Source of the DNA: an uncultured Flavobacteriaceae bacterium
GTDB taxonomy: Bacteria; Bacteroidota; Bacteroidia; Flavobacteriales; Flavobacteriaceae
NCBI GenBank assembly: GCA_947500435.1
Contig: CANMRV010000003.1
Coordinates: 355,271-419,270, forward strand
DNA length: 64,000 bases
Direction: 5' to 3'
The position numbers were made by a program, and so were the translations under genes. Below the pieces are notes generated by a model that was given only the letters and a program-made list of their open reading frames with translations, had not been told where the DNA came from and did not search any database. Positions 60,669 through 64,000 of this stretch are shown here, piece after piece; positions within the stretch are counted from its first letter, which is position 1; each line of letters begins with the position of its first letter.

Positions 60669-62036
60669 TCACTGCTTACTACTTTTCTTGAGTTTATTAT
60701 AAAGTGTTTGTCTTGATATTCCCAGTTGTTCTGCTGCTGCACTATAGTTTCCATCATTTTGATTAAGTGCTTTGGTAATCATTAGCAATTCCATTTCTTC
60801 CAATGTACTTGGTCCGGTTTCATAGGAGATGGCACTTTTAGCTTCCAAAAGAAAATCTGTTGGTTTCAGTACATTTCCCTCGGAAAGAATTACAGCACGT
60901 TCCATAGTATGTAGTAATTCACGGACATTACCAGGCCATTTATATCCCATTAATTTTTCCTGAGTTGCTTGGTTCATTCGAAGCCCTTGCTTCCCATATT
61001 TATTGACAAACTTATTCAAATAAAATTCCGCCAAAACCAGAATATCGCCTTCGCGTTCGCGCAAAGGAGGCACCTCAACTTGAATCGTATTTATACGGTA
61101 CAACAAATCTTCCCGGAAAAGTCCATCGGCAACCATTTTATCCAAATTTTCATTTGTTGCACAAATGAGACGAATGTCGACGGGAATAGATTTATTCGAA
61201 CCAACACGTACAATAGTTTTGTTTTGAATAGCGGATAATAATTTGGCTTGAGTCTGTAAAGACAAATTACCAATTTCATCCAAAAACAAAGTTCCTCCAT
61301 TTGCCGCTTCAAACTTACCAGCGCGATCCTCTTTGGCATCGGTAAATGAACCTTTTGTATGTCCGAATAGCTCACTTTCAAAAAGGTTTTCTGAAATGGA
61401 ACCCATATCAACTGGGATAAAAACCTCATTTTTACGAATAGAAGAACCATGAAGCTCTCTGGCAATCAGTTCTTTTCCTGTCCCGTTTTCCCCAGTTACC
61501 AGAACATTGACATCAGTTTTAGCTACTTTACTTACCAATTTTAGAACTGAATTCAACGCTTTCGAGTTCCCTACGATGTAGTTCTTATTCTGATTGATAA
61601 CCTGTTTCAGATTATCTTCCTTCTGTTTTAGTTTTTTGATTTCCTTACGCGACTTGCGTAATTCATAAGCGGACTTTACAGTCGCTAGCAATTTATCATT
61701 ATTCCAAGGTTTTAAAACAAAGTCGGTCGCTCCCTCCTTCAAAGCTTTAACCGCAAGGTCAACGGCACCGTATGCTGTCATCATAATGACAGAAATCTGA
61801 GGTGCTTTTTTTCGAATTTCCCTTAACCAAAAAAGACCTTCATTTCCCGTATTCACACCAGCTGAGAAATTCATGTCTAAAAGTACTATGTCAAAATCGG
61901 TCAAATCAGGAAAAGAAGAAATCTGATTAGGATTGGAAATGGTTTTGACAGTCTTGTACTCAAATTGCAACAGAATTTCAAGTGCGCTTAATACACTTTT
62001 GTTGTCATCGATGACCAGAATTTTTGAGTCTAACAT
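60669..62036 (-). CDS. Sigma-54-dependent response regulator (NtrC type)
   Basis: The 455-aa protein has a receiver domain (1-120) with acidic DD (10-11), phosphoacceptor Asp54 (VLLDMNF) and Lys109, an AAA+ domain (about 160-385) with Walker A GENGTGKE, the sigma-54 contact loop as GSFTDA instead of GAFTGA, LFLDEIGNLSL, and a C-terminal Fis-type helix-turn-helix (NYSAAAEQLGISRQTLYNKL). Its divergent neighbour, the TolC gene at 62320, has a -24/-12 promoter and is the likely target. Its last codons lie at the edge of a tandem repeat. Confidence 0.94.
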   Translation of the reverse strand: MLDSKILVIDDNKSVLSALEILLQFEYKTVKTISNPNQISSFPDLTDFDIVLLDMNFSAGVNTGNEGLFWLREIRKKAPQISVIMMTAYGAVDLAVKALKEGATDFVLKPWNNDKLLATVKSAYELRKSRKEIKKLKQKEDNLKQVINQNKNYIVGNSKALNSVLKLVSKVAKTDVNVLVTGENGTGKELIARELHGSSIRKNEVFIPVDMGSISENLFESELFGHTKGSFTDAKEDRAGKFEAANGGTLFLDEIGNLSLQTQAKLLSAIQNKTIVRVGSNKSIPVDIRLICATNENLDKMVADGLFREDLLYRINTIQVEVPPLREREGDILVLAEFYLNKFVNKYGKQGLRMNQATQEKLMGYKWPGNVRELLHTMERAVILSEGNVLKPTDFLLEAKSAISYETGPSTLEEMELLMITKALNQNDGNYSAAAEQLGISRQTLYNKLKKSSKQ

Positions 62037-62278
62037 AAAATTTAATTGTAGTTATCTGTCGGTAACAAAAAATATTCCACGAATAGTATTTGAAATCATT
62101 GTTGACAAAAGATGCCGAATTCAAAGGGTTCAAACAGGTTTTTAAAACTACGACAAGAAAAACTTAAATTTTGACTAGTGTCCATTTTTTTGACAATATA
62201 TGTATAACTATTTTACACTTTAATATTTTTTGACAAAACGATTTTATTTAAAACATTGAAAATCAAATAGTTGAATTC

Positions 62279-62295
62279 TTGGCATATAAATAGCA
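62279..62295 (+). promoter_or_regulatory. Sigma-54 (-24/-12) promoter of the TolC-HlyD operon
   Basis: TTGGCATATAAATAGCA carries the invariant GG (62281-62282) and GC (62293-62294) exactly 10 bases apart, within TTGGCAt...tAGCA, close to the YTGGCACG-N4-TTGCW consensus. Transcription would start near 62306, 14 bases before the TolC start. The sigma-54 activator gene is directly divergent, so positive control by it is likely. Confidence 0.7.
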
Positions 62296-62319
62296 AACAG
62301 TTTGGCATATTAATACATC

Positions 62320-63666
62320 ATGAATTTAAAATTGACATTTCAACTTATTTTCTTTTCCCTTTTAGGGTCAAGTCTTTTTTCGCAAGAGAAATGGACCTTA
62401 GATGAATGCGTTGCACATGCGATTGAGCACAACCTTCAACTAAAGGATTTTAAGTATACCTCCGATTCTGGTAGGGAAACCTATAGGCAGTCGGTTCGAA
62501 ATCTATTGCCAAATGTGAACGCAGGAACTAGCTACACTGTCAATTTTGGGCGAAGTACTGACCCTTTTACAAATGATGTTGTGACCACAGAGTTTTTCTC
62601 CAATCCATTTTCACTTGACGGATTTATAGATTTATTCCAAGGTTTTCAAAAAATGAATTCCATTAAAGCATCTAAGTTCTTGTATAAAGCACTTAGTGAA
62701 GAAACGCTGCAACAAAAATATCTTTTGGCTTTTCGGGTAATGGAGGCATTTAACAACATTCGATTTTTTGAAGGATTGGTAACAATTTCCAAAGAGCAGT
62801 TAGAAGTTTCTAAAACCAATTATAAGCTAGTTGAAAAACAAATTGAATTAGGACTAATGGCGGGGGCAGATTTATATGAAGCAAAGTCCGCTTTATTAGG
62901 AGATGAACTAAATCTAACACAAAGCGAAAATCAATTGGCAGCCGCAAAATTGGCTTTGATCCAGGAGATGAATTTAGAAGACGTATCAGATATAGCCATT
63001 CAGTCTGAGCTAGAAGAAATACAGATGGTTGAAAATGAAATGGAGATGAAATCGGATTCGGTCTATTCTAAAGCTAGGGAATTTTTACCCCTAATCAAGG
63101 CACAGGAACTTCGGGCAAAAGCTGCTAAAAAACAAGTTGCAGTTTCTCGAGGAAGGTTATATCCGTCATTATCAATGTTTGCAGGAATTGGAACCGGTTA
63201 TTTTGAGACCACACGAGATTCACTTAATAATACGCTTCCCTTCCGCGAGCAGTTCAGAGATAACACTTCGCGGTTTATAGGAGTTCGGTTAAATGTTCCT
63301 ATTAGTAATGGATGGTCTGCACGTTCTCAAGTAAAGCAGGCAAAAATTGAAAAGCTTCGAGCAGAAAATAATTTGAAAGTACAGGAGCAGGTACTTTTTC
63401 AAACCATTCAACAATTGGTACAAGAATATAATTCGTTACAAGTAGAAGTAGATCAGAGCAGCCAAAATATGGAGGCGCAACGTTTGGCATTTACTATTGC
63501 CCAAAAACGGTACGAGAAAGGAATGATCAATGGCATCGAATTATTTACCGCAAAAAATCTATTTGCAAATGCACAGAATTTAAACCTACAGGTAAGACTA
63601 CGATCAGAAGTCAACAAAAGTACATTGGATTTCTATAGAGGATTACCAGTGTTTAATATAAACTAG
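62320..63666 (+). CDS. TolC-family outer-membrane efflux protein
   Basis: The 448-aa protein has a signal peptide (about 1-21, ending LFSQ), the start EKWTLDECVAHAIEHNLQLK typical of TolC-type proteins in Bacteroidota, and two repeated halves with helices such as ETYRQSVRNLLPNVNAGTSY and VAVSRGRLYPSLSMFAGIGT. It is the outer-membrane duct for an efflux system; a HlyD-like adaptor gene follows. Expression seems driven by a sigma-54 promoter and the NtrC-type system encoded divergently. Confidence 0.94.
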   Translation: MNLKLTFQLIFFSLLGSSLFSQEKWTLDECVAHAIEHNLQLKDFKYTSDSGRETYRQSVRNLLPNVNAGTSYTVNFGRSTDPFTNDVVTTEFFSNPFSLDGFIDLFQGFQKMNSIKASKFLYKALSEETLQQKYLLAFRVMEAFNNIRFFEGLVTISKEQLEVSKTNYKLVEKQIELGLMAGADLYEAKSALLGDELNLTQSENQLAAAKLALIQEMNLEDVSDIAIQSELEEIQMVENEMEMKSDSVYSKAREFLPLIKAQELRAKAAKKQVAVSRGRLYPSLSMFAGIGTGYFETTRDSLNNTLPFREQFRDNTSRFIGVRLNVPISNGWSARSQVKQAKIEKLRAENNLKVQEQVLFQTIQQLVQEYNSLQVEVDQSSQNMEAQRLAFTIAQKRYEKGMINGIELFTAKNLFANAQNLNLQVRLRSEVNKSTLDFYRGLPVFNIN

Positions 63667-63840
63667 AAGATGAAAAAGATGAGAATTAATATACGGAGAG
63701 ATTTTACAGAACGATATGAAATTCAAATTATGAAGTTTGAATTGCGATTACCGAACACCAGAATTAATAAAAGACATAATTCCTGAACCAAGGAAAAAAC
63801 GGTTCAACAGGACCTCAACTAATAAAGAATAATACAAAAG

Positions 63841-64000
63841 ATGGATATTCAACTCGAAAAGAAAAAAGGACTAAGACCCAAACATTATGGTTATATCGCT
63901 TTGGGTTTATTGGTACTGTTTGTGGGTTATCAATTGCTTTTTAAAACTTCTGTTTCCACTTTTAGAACAGAAAAGGAAAAGCTATCAATAGCAGAAGTAA
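63841..64000 (+). CDS. HlyD-like periplasmic adaptor, N-terminal part (runs off window end)
   Basis: From the ATG at 63841 a reading frame stays open to the window edge (53 codons). It has a short charged N-terminus (MDIQLEKKKGLRPKHYGY), one TM helix (about 19-36) and then SVSTFRTEKEKLSIAEV, which fits the start of efflux adaptor proteins. Position behind a TolC gene supports this. The 174-base gap between the two holds a 38-codon ORF with no support and a weak AATTCAAA...TTTGAATT repeat (63720-63743). Confidence 0.75.
   Translation, partial: MDIQLEKKKGLRPKHYGYIALGLLVLFVGYQLLFKTSVSTFRTEKEKLSIAEV

Noticed and set aside
60614..60680. CRISPR-like array
   Set aside because: The repeats are 7 bp and contiguous without spacers; no cas genes are present.
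62300..62318. Second TTTGGCATATTAATACA match as another sigma-54 promoter
   Set aside because: Ten bases after GG the sequence is CA rather than GC, and a start there would fall inside the TolC gene.
63670..63786. 38-codon ORF between the TolC and HlyD-like genes
   Set aside because: No signal, motif or known family; the composition resembles random AT-rich sequence.

Overview
The window is a stretch of chromosome from a member of the Flavobacteriaceae (Bacteroidota). The evidence is the low GC content, promoters of the TAnnTTTG (-7) type, T9SS type A sorting domains, a TonB-dependent receptor, and several gene neighbourhoods typical of this family: ftsX-DUF3098-uppP-truB; dolichol-phosphate-mannose-type synthase-dihydroorotase-DUF4296; DUF4271-hemD; and a PnuC/NadR-like kinase/DUF4301 run. 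The genus cannot be decided from the sequence alone. I see no phage, insertion sequence, CRISPR array, rRNA or tRNA; this is dense housekeeping chromosome with a few accessory operons.

Layout. 1-2161 (minus): 5' part of a glutathione peroxidase, two small flavobacterial proteins and ahcY. 2248-5873 (plus): a phosphopantetheinyl transferase, then an overlapping operon of a thiamine-binding-type protein, a PnuC-type vitamin transporter, a NadR-like kinase and DUF4301. 6104-7617: two paralogous small secreted proteins flanking a small lipoprotein. 7962-11790: a sigma-54-dependent response regulator facing a hybrid histidine kinase. 11902-14297: a TPP riboswitch controlling a TonB-dependent receptor, which identifies it as a thiamine(-related) importer. 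14414-23914: small regulators, greA, a HIT protein, a histidine kinase, flavin reductase, methyltransferase, aat and two DNA-repair genes (AlkD-like and tag). 24231-30054: an export operon (TetR, ABC half-transporter with a strongly degenerate ATPase, HlyD, TolC) followed by a thioredoxin-like gene.

30148-33645 (minus) is the ftsX-DUF3098-uppP-truB-TonB-like operon; 33760-37694 carries a UbiA-family protein and leuS. 37959-42255 is an amino-acid catabolism area (alanine dehydrogenase, Lrp/AsnC regulator, saccharopine-dehydrogenase-like enzyme). 42339-53523 holds pckA, hemD, a GT39 membrane glycosyltransferase, a DPM-type synthase, dihydroorotase, tyrS and small envelope proteins. 53520-55398 includes a LuxE-like protein and two tiny proteins that are little more than a signal peptide and a T9SS sorting domain. 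55642-59206 is phoB/phoR-like, trmB, LysE and an alkyltransferase-like protein. 59214-64000 is an NtrC-type two-component system divergent from a TolC-HlyD efflux operon whose upstream region contains a good sigma-54 (-24/-12) promoter.

The most interesting points are: the sigma-54 promoter that links the last two-component system to the efflux operon; the TPP riboswitch with an enlarged P3 arm built from palindromes; the ABC protein that keeps Walker A but has lost the signature, Walker B and H-loop residues; the two sorting-domain-only T9SS proteins; an oversized LeuRS insertion before KMSKS; and a perfect 21-bp palindrome upstream of ald.
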